Shown: positions 40,647 through 49,484, counted from the first letter of the stretch. The stretch is DNA of 64,000 nt from Clostridia bacterium (GCA_017465885.1 JAFTVG010000032.1:35615-99614); one strand, 5' to 3'. The notes: generated by a model not told the origin, from the sequence alone. Numbers and translations: made by a program.

Positions 40647-42062
40647 TCAAAACGTGGAGTAAATAAAGGGATTAAAGCCCGAGCTAACCAGCGCCGCCAC
40701 CGAAAGGACGAGCAGAAGCAGTCCGCCCGCCGCCAAAAGGGCGCGCCAGCCCCTTCCCTTTTCATAAAGGCGGTAGTAGAGCTTCTTTGGCAGGGGGGTG
40801 CAGGCAACGGCAAGGATGAGCAGGGTGGGCAGAGAACGAAGCAGCAGAGAAAGCACCGTTTCGTTGATGAAGCCGGTGCCCGCGCCAAACATACGGGAAA
40901 GCCAGGTCATCCCCGCCGACAGATCCTCGAAGCAGAATAAAAGCCAAGAGAACATCACGGCAAGCAAGGTGTAGATATGCCCGAAAAAGGCAGGAATACG
41001 GTCAAGAACCTTTAAAAGGAAGGTCTTTTCCATCACCAGCATCACGAAGAAAAAAAGTCCCCAAAGGATATAGTTCCAGTTTGCCCCGTGCCAGAAGCCG
41101 GTGAGGAACCACACCACCAAAAGATTGCGGAAGACCTTCCACTTCTTGTCGGTGCGGCTTCCTCCCAAGGGGAAGTAGACGTATTCTCTAAACCAGGTGG
41201 ACAGCGAAATGTGCCATCTGCGCCAGAATTCGGTCACGCTCTTTGCAATATAGGGATAGTTGAAATTTTCAAGGAAGCGGAAGCCGAACATCTTGCCAAG
41301 ACCGATCGCCATATCCGAATAGCCCGAAAAGTCGAAATAGATCTGGAAGGTGTAGAAAATGATGCCCAGCCACGCCCCCGCCGCCGTCAGCTCCGCGGAG
41401 GGCAGAGCCTTCAGATCGGCAAAAAGGGCTGCCGCGGTGTTGGCAAGGAGCACCTTTTTGGCAAGTCCCGCCAAAAAGGTCTTCAAGCCCGAGGAAAAGA
41501 GGAAAAGGCTGTGCTCTCTCTCCTTTAGCTGGTCGTCCACATCCTTGTAGCGCACGATGGGTCCTGCGATCAGCTGAGGGAAGAGGGTCACGTAGGTTCC
41601 CACCGTCAGGGGATTCTTTTCCGCCGCCGTGTCGCCTCTGTAGACGTCGATGACGTAAGAAAGGATCTGGAAGGTATAAAAGGAGATGCCGATGGGCAGA
41701 GCGATACCCGTTTTTTCAAGGTCGGGCAAAGGCAGGGCGTTGTAGATGCCGATGAAGAAATCGGTATACTTGAAAAAGCCCAGCAGTCCCAGATTGGTCA
41801 CCACCGCGGCAACGAGCCACCCTCTTGCCTTTTTGGGGGCACCTTCCCGATGCTTGCCCACCATAAAGCCGTAAAAATAGGACAGCAGGATGGATGCCAC
41901 CATCAAAAAGACGTATAAGGGCTCTCCCCAGCCGTAAAAGAGCAGGCTGACGAGAAGCAGCGCCAGGTTGCGAAATGCAATATATTTTCTCGGGATGATA
42001 AAATAGACGGTCAGCGTTAAGGGCAAAAACAAAAACAAAAACTCAAGACTTGAAAAAACCAT
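40647..42062 (-). CDS. MBOAT family O-acyltransferase (AlgI/DltB-like)
   Basis: The 471-residue polytopic protein starts at ATG 42062 behind AAGGAAGGGCGT. Family landmarks are FSSLEFLFLFLP at the start, PIGISFYTFQILSYVIDVYRG, FPQLIAGPIVRY, then FWRRWHISLSTWFREYVYFPLGG and the active-site histidine in LTGFWHGANWNYILWG. MBOAT proteins move acyl groups through the membrane for O-acylation of polysaccharide or teichoic acid. The gene is paired with the DHHW protein. No dltA/dltC is present, so it is more likely a polysaccharide acetylation system than D-alanylation. Confidence 0.93.
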   Translation of the reverse strand: MVFSSLEFLFLFLPLTLTVYFIIPRKYIAFRNLALLLVSLLFYGWGEPLYVFLMVASILLSYFYGFMVGKHREGAPKKARGWLVAAVVTNLGLLGFFKYTDFFIGIYNALPLPDLEKTGIALPIGISFYTFQILSYVIDVYRGDTAAEKNPLTVGTYVTLFPQLIAGPIVRYKDVDDQLKEREHSLFLFSSGLKTFLAGLAKKVLLANTAAALFADLKALPSAELTAAGAWLGIIFYTFQIYFDFSGYSDMAIGLGKMFGFRFLENFNYPYIAKSVTEFWRRWHISLSTWFREYVYFPLGGSRTDKKWKVFRNLLVVWFLTGFWHGANWNYILWGLFFFVMLVMEKTFLLKVLDRIPAFFGHIYTLLAVMFSWLLFCFEDLSAGMTWLSRMFGAGTGFINETVLSLLLRSLPTLLILAVACTPLPKKLYYRLYEKGRGWRALLAAGGLLLLVLSVAALVSSGFNPFIYSTF

Positions 42063-42120
42063 ACGCCCTTCCTTTCCTGCTTTTCTGCGGGCACGCCGAG
42101 CGCCCGCCGTATTCCCGCCT

Positions 42121-42149
42121 ATTTTATCACAGGTTGAAAAATAATGCAA
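42121..42149 (-). promoter_or_regulatory. Promoter of the MBOAT/DHHW unit
   Basis: On the minus strand, TTGCAT (42149-42144), 17 bp, TAAAAT (42126-42121). Confidence 0.65.
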
Positions 42150-42199
42150 CATTTCTATATTATTTTTTATTATTTTTTCAGATTTATCACATTTGCCCC

Positions 42200-42228
42200 T
42201 TTAAAAATTCAAAAAAGTGTGCTATAAT
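42200..42228 (+). promoter_or_regulatory. Promoter of typA
   Basis: TTTAAA (42200-42205), 17 bp, TATAAT (42223-42228); consensus -10 with a weak -35. Confidence 0.65.
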
Positions 42229-42283
42229 AAGCCGTTTTGAAATGAAGTCCCACATTATCGGAAAACAAAGGAGAAACCGAACC

Positions 42284-44107
42284 GTGAAAAGAGAAGATTT
42301 GAGAAATATAGCCATCATCGCCCACGTTGACCACGGCAAGACCACGCTGGTGGACCAGATGTTAAAGCAGGGCGGTGTGTACAGAGAAAACCAGGCAACC
42401 GAAGAGCGGGTAATGGACAGCAACGACCTTGAGAAGGAAAGAGGCATTACCATCCTTGCCAAAAACACCGCCGTCCACTATAAGGACGTGAAGATCAACA
42501 TCATCGACACCCCCGGCCACGCCGACTTTGGCGGCGAGGTGGAGCGTATTCTGAAGATGGTCAACGGCGTTTTACTCCTCGTTGACGCGGCAGAGGGTCC
42601 TATGCCCCAGACCCGCTTCGTTTTGCAAAAGGCGCTGGAGATGAACCACCGTGTCATCGTGGTAGTCAACAAGATCGACAAGCCCGACGCCCGCATCTTA
42701 GAGGTGGAGGAGGAGGTCCTGGAGCTTTTAATGGACTTAAACGCCACCGACGAGCAGCTCGACTCCCCCATGATCTTCTGCTCGGGCAGAGCGGGCACCG
42801 CCTCCTACTCGGATATGGAGCAGGGCACCGACCTGACCCCCCTCTTTGAGACCATCCTTGAATATATGCCCGCCCCCGAGGGCGATGCGGAAAAGCCCCT
42901 GCAGATGCTGGTTTCCTCCATCGACTACAACGAATACGTGGGACGCATCGGCATCGGCAGAGTGGAAAACGGCAGCATTGCCGTGGGCGACTCGGTGGCT
43001 CTGTGCAACTACCACACCCCCGACGCTCCCGCAAAGCGCACCAAGGTGGTTTCCCTTTACCAGTTTGACGGTCTTGGACGTACCGCCGCAGAAAGAGCAT
43101 TCCCCGGCGACATCGTCTGCTTCTCGGGCGCGGAGGATATCTCCATCGGCGACACCCTCACCTCCCCCGACTGCCCCGAGCCCCTGCCCTTCGTAAAGAT
43201 CAGCGAGCCCACCCTTGAAATGACCTTCCAGGTCAACGACTCGCCCTTTGCAGGCAAGGAGGGCAAATTCGTCACCTCAAGACACCTCCGCAAGCGCCTT
43301 TACGACGAGCTGATGAAGGATGTTTCTCTGCGCGTAAGAGACGGCGACACCACCGACAGCTTCATCGTTTCGGGCAGAGGCGAAATGCACCTGTCCATCC
43401 TGATCGAGAATATGAGAAGAGAGGGCTACGAGCTTGCCGTTTCCACCCCCAAGGTCATCACCAAGAAGATCGACGGGGTGCTGTGCGAGCCGATGGAACG
43501 CCTCTTTATCGACGTGACAAACGAGTACGTGGGCGCGGTGATGGAAAAGTTAGGTGCCAGAAAGGGCGATCTGCTGTCTATGGATCCCCACGGCAACCGT
43601 ACCAAGCTTGAATACGTCATCCCCTCCCGCTGCCTCTTCGGTTACCGCTCTCACTTCCCCACCGACACCCACGGCGAGGGCGTGATGAACTCCCTCTTTG
43701 AAGGCTATCAGCCCTACAAGGGTGAGATCCCCACCAGATTTACCGGATCCCTCATCGCCTCCGAATCGGGCGTCACCACCTCCTACGGTCTGTATAACTC
43801 CCAGGACCGCGGTGCCCTCTTCATCGGTCAGGGCATCCCCGTATACGAGGGTATGATCGTGGGCGAAAACCCCAAGATGGGCGACATCGCCGTCAACGTC
43901 TGCCGCAAGAAGCATCTGACCGCCATCCGCTCTGCAGGTGCCGACGAGGCGCTTCGTCTGGTCACTCCCGTAAAGATGTCCCTTGAGGAAGCCATCGAAT
44001 TCATTGCCGACGACGAGCTCATCGAAGTCACCCCCAAGAACATTCGTTTAAGAAAGAAGATCCTTGACAACTCCTTAAGACTCAAGGAGCAGTTCAGAAA
44101 GAAATAA
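42284..44107 (+). CDS. typA: Translational GTPase TypA/BipA
   Basis: The 607-residue protein begins at GTG 42284, ten bases after AAAGGAG; the longer frame from 42050 crosses the promoter. The GTPase domain shows G1 AHVDHGKTTL, G2/G3 RGITI and DTPGHADFGGEV, and G4 NKID. Domains II to V of the EF-G-like fold follow (SFIVSGRGEMHLSILIENMRREG and the TypA-specific C-terminal domain). TypA binds ribosomes and supports 50S assembly and stress or cold adaptation. Length matches the family. Monocistronic. Confidence 0.95.
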   Translation: MKREDLRNIAIIAHVDHGKTTLVDQMLKQGGVYRENQATEERVMDSNDLEKERGITILAKNTAVHYKDVKINIIDTPGHADFGGEVERILKMVNGVLLLVDAAEGPMPQTRFVLQKALEMNHRVIVVVNKIDKPDARILEVEEEVLELLMDLNATDEQLDSPMIFCSGRAGTASYSDMEQGTDLTPLFETILEYMPAPEGDAEKPLQMLVSSIDYNEYVGRIGIGRVENGSIAVGDSVALCNYHTPDAPAKRTKVVSLYQFDGLGRTAAERAFPGDIVCFSGAEDISIGDTLTSPDCPEPLPFVKISEPTLEMTFQVNDSPFAGKEGKFVTSRHLRKRLYDELMKDVSLRVRDGDTTDSFIVSGRGEMHLSILIENMRREGYELAVSTPKVITKKIDGVLCEPMERLFIDVTNEYVGAVMEKLGARKGDLLSMDPHGNRTKLEYVIPSRCLFGYRSHFPTDTHGEGVMNSLFEGYQPYKGEIPTRFTGSLIASESGVTTSYGLYNSQDRGALFIGQGIPVYEGMIVGENPKMGDIAVNVCRKKHLTAIRSAGADEALRLVTPVKMSLEEAIEFIADDELIEVTPKNIRLRKKILDNSLRLKEQFRKK

Positions 44108-44109
44108 AA

Positions 44110-44149
44110 CAAAAATGCTGTCCCGAGCTCCGCTCAAGACAGCATTTTT
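44110..44149 (+). terminator. Terminator of typA
   Basis: AAAAATGCTGTC pairs with GACAGCATTTTTT, with an inner GAGC/GCTC hairpin. The T-run follows directly. It may also serve the convergent gene ending at 44164. Confidence 0.88.
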
Positions 44150-44163
44150 TATTGTTTTCATTC

Positions 44164-44550
44164 TCAGAAGCAGAAGGAAAGACCGAATGTGAACATCGAA
44201 AGAATGGTATCCAGCACAAGCTGAACGGGCAAAACCACGCATCCGATGATCAGTCCCGCGATCGCCATCCCCTTGGGGCGGTCCTTTGCGGTGGCAATAC
44301 CCACGATGCCCAAAATGATGGCGGCAAGGCTCACACCGTAAAAGGGATTGAACAACACGCCCACCACGCCGCAAATAAAGGATGCCAGCGCCACGCCGCT
44401 TGCCTTTTTCTTTTCGGGCTTCGTGGGTGCGGGAGCAGAAGCCTTTTCGGGTGCCGCGCTCTCCCTGCTTTCGGGTACGGCTTCGGCTTCTTTTTCGGGA
44501 GTCTCGGGAGTCACTTCCTCGGATTGCTTTTCATATTGATTCTGATCCAT
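44164..44550 (-). CDS. DUF4190-like small membrane protein
   Basis: The 128-residue protein starts at ATG 44550 behind AAAGGACG. The first 55 residues are Glu/Pro/Ala-rich and disordered. Two glycine-rich membrane helices follow (GVALASFICGVVGVLF, then MAIAGLIIGCVVLPVQ) joined by LAAIILGIVGIATAK, the DUF4190 pattern. Function unknown. It has its own promoter between it and the metal operon. Confidence 0.75.
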   Translation of the reverse strand: MDQNQYEKQSEEVTPETPEKEAEAVPESRESAAPEKASAPAPTKPEKKKASGVALASFICGVVGVLFNPFYGVSLAAIILGIVGIATAKDRPKGMAIAGLIIGCVVLPVQLVLDTILSMFTFGLSFCF

Positions 44551-44607
44551 AGGTATACGTCCTTTCTCTTTGGTCAAGCACTCGGGTTCGGGTGCTTTTC
44601 TTCTTTT

Positions 44608-44636
44608 ATACTAACACATCCCGCCCGCTTTGTCAA
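44608..44636 (-). promoter_or_regulatory. Promoter of the DUF4190-like gene
   Basis: On the minus strand, TTGACA (44636-44631), 17 bp, TAGTAT (44613-44608). The region also contains an imperfect CGCCCG/CGGGCG stem that could end the upstream ATPase transcript. Confidence 0.7.
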
Positions 44637-44655
44637 CGGGCGGCGCCTTCTTTTT

Positions 44656-46581
44656 TCAGATCTTCATCGCCCGCATGGCGTTGAGGATGGCGATCACCGA
44701 AACGCCCACGTCTGCAAAGACGGCAAAGGTACCCGCAAAGCCCGCAAGGGGAGCAAGGGGCGGCAAAACCGACATCAGCGCCAGCAGGATCATCACCCCC
44801 ACCTTTACGCCGATGGCAAGGACGATGTTTTGCTTGACGATGCCCACCGTCTTTTTGGCGATGCGCAAGGCGGTGACGAAATCGGAAAGACGGTCGTTCA
44901 TCAGCACCAGGTCGGCGGCTTCGATCGCCGCGTCAGACCCCAGCGCCCCCATGGCAACGCCCACGTCGGCAAGAGCCAGAACGGGAGCGTCGTTGATGCC
45001 GTCGCCCACGTAGCAAAGGCTTCCCTTCCCATCCTCCTTCAAAAGCTCACGGGTAAGGCTCACCTTGTCTGCGGGAAGAAGCTCTGCCTCATAGCGGGCA
45101 AGACCCAGCCTTTCTGCAACCGCCTCAGCGTTTTCCCGTCTGTCACCCGTAAGCATCACCGTCTTGATGCCCATTTCCGAAAGGGCGGCAAGGCTTGCTT
45201 GTGCATCGTCCTTCACCGAATCGGCGGCAAGGACGGCGCCCATATATCTTTGGTTCTTGCAGATATACAGCGCACTGCCCTCTCCCAAAAAGGCAGGCAC
45301 GTCAAGGGACAGCTCGCCCATCAGCAGACGGTTGCCCACGTAAACGGTGTCATTTTCGGTATGCGCCTCAATGCCCTTTCCCGCAAGATTGCGGTGCTCC
45401 TTTATAAGATAAAGGCTCTTTCCCGCCGCGGCTTTTTTCACCGCCTGCGCCAGGGGATGGGTGCTGTACTGCTCGGCAGATGCCGCAAGAAGGATCAGCT
45501 CCTCCGGGTCTACCCCCTTCGCGGGATAGATTCCCGTCACGGTGAAATGCCCCTCGGTCAGGGTACCCGTTTTGTCAAAAACAGCGGTCTTGCATTTTGC
45601 CAGCGTCTCAAGGTAGCCCGAGCCCTTCACGAGGATCCCCTTTTTGGAAGCGCCGCCGATGCCCCCGAAAAAGGACAGAGGCACCGAAATGACCAGCGCG
45701 CAGGGGCAGGACACGATGAGGAACATCAGCGCCGCGTGCACGAAGGGATAAAAGGTATGCTCAAAGCTCCAATCTCCGCTGAAAAGTCCCACTAAAAGGG
45801 GCGGGATCAGGGCAAGGAAGAGGGCAAGACCCGTGACGATGGGGGTATACCGTCTTGCAAAGACCGAAATGAAGCTTTCGCTCTTTGATTTGTGCAGGCC
45901 TGCGTTTTCCACCAGCTCCATGATCTTTGATACGGTGCTCTCGCCCGCGGGCTTGGTGACCTTCACACGCAAAGTCCCCTCGCCGTTGATACAGCCCGAA
46001 AGGATGAGGTCGCCCTCCTTCACTTCCTTGGGCAGGCTCTCTCCCGTGAGAGAGGCGGTGTCAAGAGCCGAGCAGCCCGAAAGGATCACTCCGTCAAGGG
46101 GCACCTTTTCTCCGGGCAGAATGACGATCTCCTGCCCCACCTCGATCTCCTCCGGGTCCACCTGCAGGATCTGACCGTCCTTTTCAATGCTTGCATAGTC
46201 GGGCATCATGGAAAGCAGGTCCTTTAGCGACCTTCTGGATCTGCCCACCGCCACCGACTGGAAAAGCTCTCCCACCTGATAAAAGAGGAGGATGACCACC
46301 GCCTCGTGGGCGTTGTGGGCGTCCTTTTCCACAAGGCAGAGCAGGATGGCACCAAGGGAGGCTACGGTCATTAAAAAATGCTCGTCAAAGACCTTGCCCC
46401 GCATAATCTTCCGTACCGCCGAAAAAAGGACGTCATAGCCCACCGTCAGGTAGGGCACAAGCATCAAAAGCACGCCCACCCACCAAGCGGGATGAAGGGT
46501 CAGATTGAGGGCAAGGGCTGCGGCAAACAGTCCGCCCGCTATAAGGATGCGCCAAAGCAGTCTTTTTTGTTTTCTACTCAC
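44656..46581 (-). CDS. P1B-type heavy-metal-exporting ATPase (Zn/Cd/Pb type)
   Basis: The 641-residue protein is started at GTG 46581, eight bases after AAAGGCGG, a near-perfect anti-rRNA match; a TTG at 46602 is the only longer option. It has the transmembrane metal site SCPCALVIS, phosphorylation motif DKTGTLTEG, the STHPLA motif and hinge GDGINDAP. CPC with a late membrane helix carrying a Lys and Asp points to Zn2+/Cd2+/Pb2+ rather than Cu+. It has no N-terminal metal-binding domain; a separate HMA protein is encoded 30 bp upstream. It is the last gene of the arsR-HMA-ATPase operon. Confidence 0.92.
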   Translation of the reverse strand: MSRKQKRLLWRILIAGGLFAAALALNLTLHPAWWVGVLLMLVPYLTVGYDVLFSAVRKIMRGKVFDEHFLMTVASLGAILLCLVEKDAHNAHEAVVILLFYQVGELFQSVAVGRSRRSLKDLLSMMPDYASIEKDGQILQVDPEEIEVGQEIVILPGEKVPLDGVILSGCSALDTASLTGESLPKEVKEGDLILSGCINGEGTLRVKVTKPAGESTVSKIMELVENAGLHKSKSESFISVFARRYTPIVTGLALFLALIPPLLVGLFSGDWSFEHTFYPFVHAALMFLIVSCPCALVISVPLSFFGGIGGASKKGILVKGSGYLETLAKCKTAVFDKTGTLTEGHFTVTGIYPAKGVDPEELILLAASAEQYSTHPLAQAVKKAAAGKSLYLIKEHRNLAGKGIEAHTENDTVYVGNRLLMGELSLDVPAFLGEGSALYICKNQRYMGAVLAADSVKDDAQASLAALSEMGIKTVMLTGDRRENAEAVAERLGLARYEAELLPADKVSLTRELLKEDGKGSLCYVGDGINDAPVLALADVGVAMGALGSDAAIEAADLVLMNDRLSDFVTALRIAKKTVGIVKQNIVLAIGVKVGVMILLALMSVLPPLAPLAGFAGTFAVFADVGVSVIAILNAMRAMKI

Positions 46582-46611
46582 GGCTTTCACCGCCTTTCGC
46601 AAAAATGCAAA

Positions 46612-46833
46612 TTATAAAACCAGATTGCAGTGCTTATCCACCGAGTGGATCGCCTTTTCGATCTCCTTTATAAGGGCGTCCTTGTCGGTGCCCTCCGCGA
46701 TCTGAAGGATCATCTTCTGCGCCATAAAGCTGATGGAAACGCTTTCCACCCCCGCAAGCTTCCCGATCTTATCCTCCATCTTCTGTGCGCAATGGGCGCA
46801 GTCCAGCTCTTCCATTTTTAATACAAGTCTCAT
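46612..46833 (-). CDS. Heavy-metal-associated (HMA) chaperone-like protein
   Basis: The 73-residue ferredoxin-like HMA domain carries the metal-binding motif CAHC after MEELD. Free HMA proteins deliver metal to a P1B-ATPase, and here it probably stands in for the N-terminal domain missing from the ATPase next door. It is second in the metal operon, with the three-hairpin region between it and arsR. Confidence 0.9.
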   Translation of the reverse strand: MRLVLKMEELDCAHCAQKMEDKIGKLAGVESVSISFMAQKMILQIAEGTDKDALIKEIEKAIHSVDKHCNLVL

Positions 46834-46895
46834 GATACGTTCTCCTTTTTTGTTTTTTTAATTGGATGAAATTGATTATCTTCTTGAGTGCGGTT

Positions 46896-46989
46896 GAGTT
46901 CAAACCCGACACGGGTTTGAACTCTGAGAGTTTCGCTAAAGCGAAACTCCTCGGGGTGCTTGAGTTCAAAATCGCAGATTTTGAACTCA
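46896..46989. repeat. Three tandem hairpins between arsR and the HMA gene
   Basis: GAGTTCAAACCCG-ACA-CGGGTTTGAACTC (46896-46924), GAGTTTCGC-TAAA-GCGAAACTC (46928-46949) and TGAGTTCAAAATC-GCA-GATTTTGAACTCA (46961-46989), all perfect. The outer two share GAGTTCAAA ends. The third begins one base after the arsR stop. None is followed by a T-run, so they are not ordinary terminators. Confidence 0.8.
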
Positions 46990-46990
46990 C

Positions 46991-47419
46991 TCATTCCGCC
47001 ACATGGTCAAGTCCCATTTCAAGGATCTTCTTCACGTGCTCGTCGCAAAGAGCATAGTAAACGCTCTTCCCTTCTCTGCGGCACTTCACAAGGCGTGCGC
47101 TCTTTAGCACCCTTAACGAATGGGAAACGGCAGACAGCGTCATTTCCAGCCGTCCCGCCAGCGCCCCCACCCCCTGCTCGCCGTTCATCAGAGCGGAAAG
47201 GATCCTTAGTCTTGTTTCATCGCCGAAGACCTTGTAAAGCTGTGCAAGCTCGAAAAGCAGCTCCTCTCTTAGCACCTGCTCCTCTTCACTTCCCCCCTGC
47301 TCCACAAGCGCCCCCGCGCCGTGGTCGTGCGCCGCGCCTTCCCTTCCGCCGTGACAGCAGCAAAGGGGCGAGGAGCACTCCGATGGCTGTTTTCCCATCT
47401 GTTCCTGTTCCTTATACAT
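46991..47419 (-). CDS. ArsR/SmtB-family metal-sensing repressor
   Basis: The 142-residue protein starts at ATG 47419 behind AAGGGAGGCGG. The winged-helix core is clear: LYKVFGDETRLRILSALMNGEQGVGALAGRLEM, then SAVSHSLRVLKSARLV and GKSVYYALCDEHV. The N-terminal 40 residues carry a Cys/His cluster (CSSPLCCCHGG, AAHDHG) suited to binding soft metals. It should repress its own operon through the inverted repeat at 47443-47458 and release it on metal binding. The exact metal is unproven. Confidence 0.92.
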   Translation of the reverse strand: MYKEQEQMGKQPSECSSPLCCCHGGREGAAHDHGAGALVEQGGSEEEQVLREELLFELAQLYKVFGDETRLRILSALMNGEQGVGALAGRLEMTLSAVSHSLRVLKSARLVKCRREGKSVYYALCDEHVKKILEMGLDHVAE

Positions 47420-47442
47420 CCGACCGCCTCCCTTCTTGATAG

Positions 47443-47458
47443 TTGAACGGTTGTTCAA
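47443..47458. promoter_or_regulatory. ArsR/SmtB-type operator
   Basis: TTGAAC-GGTT-GTTCAA, a perfect inverted repeat close to the TGAACA/TGTTCA half-sites of this family. It sits between the -10 box and the ribosome binding site of the metal operon. Confidence 0.75.
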
Positions 47459-47472
47459 TTGTTTACATTTGC

Positions 47473-47501
47473 AGTATACTCCCTTTTGCCCCTTTTGTCA
47501 A
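47473..47501 (-). promoter_or_regulatory. Promoter of the metal operon
   Basis: On the minus strand, TTGACA (47501-47496), 17 bp, TATACT (47478-47473). Confidence 0.85.
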
Positions 47502-47595
47502 GTGCCTTTCCCCTCTTTTTTTCAAAAAAAGCCGTTTTTTTTGAAAGAACACCCTCAAATTTACAAGATGTTTAAAAATAATTCGGATCTGTGAC

Positions 47596-47624
47596 TTGTC
47601 TTTTGTCTCTTTTGAAGGTATAAT
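47596..47624 (+). promoter_or_regulatory. Promoter of the CotH gene
   Basis: TTGTCT (47596-47601), 17 bp, TATAAT (47619-47624). The start codon is 69 bp downstream. Confidence 0.7.
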
Positions 47625-47692
47625 GTAAGATGATCGGCAAAGGGCGCCCCCTCTGCCCTCCAAATCGTACTGTTACCGAAAGGACCGTCCCA

Positions 47693-49432
47693 ATGATCAA
47701 AAAAGGACTCTCTCTTCTTCTTGCCATACTGTTCATCCTCCCCCTTCTTGCCTCCTGTCAGAAGACCCCTGCGGGCAGTGACAGCGGAAAGGACCCCTAT
47801 TCTCCCTTTGACCCCTCCATTGAGCAGGGCGACTGGGAGCTGCCCGATGACAGCAGTATGCCCGATCCCACCCCTGCCAAGGACCCCGCAAACGGGGTAA
47901 AGGTCAGCTATCGGTGCGAGCCCTCCTATGCGGGCACTATCGACGGCAAGGGCACCCAATACATCGTCCCCGGCGGCTACACCGAAACGGTGGTGGCTAT
48001 GCCCCTTTACGGCTACCGCTTCGTTTGCTGGAGCGACGGCAGTACCTCCCGCGCCCGCCCCACCGACAAGGTGGAGGAGGACACCGTGCTGACTGCCACC
48101 TTTGAGCCGGTGGAGGTCCCCTACAGGGTCACGGTGGCGCAGGTGCATTTAAACACCGCAAACGGCGACGACATCAAGAGCAAAAACTACGTGGACGCCA
48201 CCATCTCCATCTCGGGCGCGGACAAGGACAAGCACAACGTTGAAGCCCTTGCCACCCGCGTCAAGGGCAGAGGCAACTCCACCTGGAGCACCTCCTATAT
48301 CGGCAAGGAGATCGGCGACGTGCGCTGGTCGTCCACCAAAAAGGAATTTCACACCGTTTCGTCAACCGACGCCTACGCCTCCAAAAACTCCTACACCTTA
48401 AAGCTCTCCGAGGGGCTGAATGTCTTAGGCATCGGCGATGGCAAAAACAAGGACTGGGTCCTGCAGTCCAACAAATACGACCTGACGATGCTGCGGAACT
48501 GGTTTATGTGGTCGCTGGCAAACAGAATGGGCACCTTTAATTTCGTGCCCTCCTGCGCCTTCGTGGATCTCTACGTCAACGGCGAATACAGAGGCGTCTA
48601 TATGATCGTTGAAAAGGTGGAGGCGGCAAGCGAAAGAGTCAACATCGACGACAGCGGCACCGACCCCGACAAGGGCTACCTTTTGGAGCTTGACTTCCGC
48701 GTGAACAAGGACTCCTCCAAAAAGGAAGGGCTTGACTATTTCCTCATCCCCGGCTTTCACGAGGACGACGCCAACAAGAGAGAATTTGACATTTTAAGCG
48801 ACCATTCCACCGAAGAGGAATGCGCCTTCATCAAGGATTATATGACCAAGGTCCACAACGCCATTATATCGGGCGACCGCGGGGAGATCGAAAAGCTGGT
48901 GGATCTTTATTCGATGGTGGATATCTTCATCATCGAGGAGCTTGGCAAGGACTGCGACTGGGGCGCAACCTCCTTTTATATGTGCAAGGAAAAGGGGGGC
49001 AAGCTTTATTTCACCGCTCCCTGGGACTTCGACTTCTGCATGGGCAGCTATTCCTCGGGTATCCACGAGGAGGGGCTGATCTCGGCGGGAAGCTACGGCA
49101 ACGAGTGGTTTGAGGCGGTGCACGACCTGCCTTGGTTTGTGGAGCTGGTGAGAGCCAGAATGAACTCGCTGGAGGACGACATCACCGAGCTGACGGCAGA
49201 CCTGCAGAAGATGGCGCTTGCCTTAAAGCCCCACGCCGAGAGAAACAACGAGAAATGGGACGTGTTCGGGGTAGGCTACCACGAATTCGTTTCGCCTCAG
49301 GTGTCCTCTCTGCTGGCAACCTACGACGAGCACGTTGCCTTCATCTACGACTGGATCCTTTACCGCTGGAACATCATTCGAGAGTGGTATCCTATTTTGG
49401 AAACGTCCTCCTCTCCCTTCTACAGCGGATAA
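47693..49432 (+). CDS. CotH-kinase-like lipoprotein
   Basis: The 579-residue protein starts at ATG 47693 behind GAAAGGACC. Lipobox LASC (Cys22) and a short linker lead to an InlB-type beta repeat (about 70-140, GYRFVCWSDGS). The CotH domain then runs from about 150 to the end, with landmarks RVKGRGNSTW, ELYVNGEYRG-like LYVNGEYRGVYMIVEKVE, LLELDFR and the catalytic-type PWDFDFCMG. CotH proteins are atypical kinases, on the cell surface in this case. VTC and DUF4956 genes, its frequent partners, lie 1.4 kb downstream beyond mtnN-luxS. Confidence 0.88.
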   Translation: MIKKGLSLLLAILFILPLLASCQKTPAGSDSGKDPYSPFDPSIEQGDWELPDDSSMPDPTPAKDPANGVKVSYRCEPSYAGTIDGKGTQYIVPGGYTETVVAMPLYGYRFVCWSDGSTSRARPTDKVEEDTVLTATFEPVEVPYRVTVAQVHLNTANGDDIKSKNYVDATISISGADKDKHNVEALATRVKGRGNSTWSTSYIGKEIGDVRWSSTKKEFHTVSSTDAYASKNSYTLKLSEGLNVLGIGDGKNKDWVLQSNKYDLTMLRNWFMWSLANRMGTFNFVPSCAFVDLYVNGEYRGVYMIVEKVEAASERVNIDDSGTDPDKGYLLELDFRVNKDSSKKEGLDYFLIPGFHEDDANKREFDILSDHSTEEECAFIKDYMTKVHNAIISGDRGEIEKLVDLYSMVDIFIIEELGKDCDWGATSFYMCKEKGGKLYFTAPWDFDFCMGSYSSGIHEEGLISAGSYGNEWFEAVHDLPWFVELVRARMNSLEDDITELTADLQKMALALKPHAERNNEKWDVFGVGYHEFVSPQVSSLLATYDEHVAFIYDWILYRWNIIREWYPILETSSSPFYSG

Positions 49433-49435
49433 CCA

Positions 49436-49480
49436 AAAACTCCCTTTTGCGCATCCTTTCGATGCGCAAAAGGGAGTTTT
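49436..49480. terminator. Bidirectional terminator
   Basis: AAAACTCCCTTTTGCGCATC-CTTTC-GATGCGCAAAAGGGAGTTTT, a perfect 20-bp stem between convergent CotH and mtnN genes. Confidence 0.92.
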
Positions 49481-49484
49481 ATGC

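Noticed and set aside
44152..45795. A 547-codon open frame on the plus strand, opposite the P1B-ATPase
   Set aside because: It is antisense to a clear ATPase with all catalytic motifs. Its translation is rich in His, Gln, Arg and Gly as expected from the complement of GC-biased coding, with no domain.
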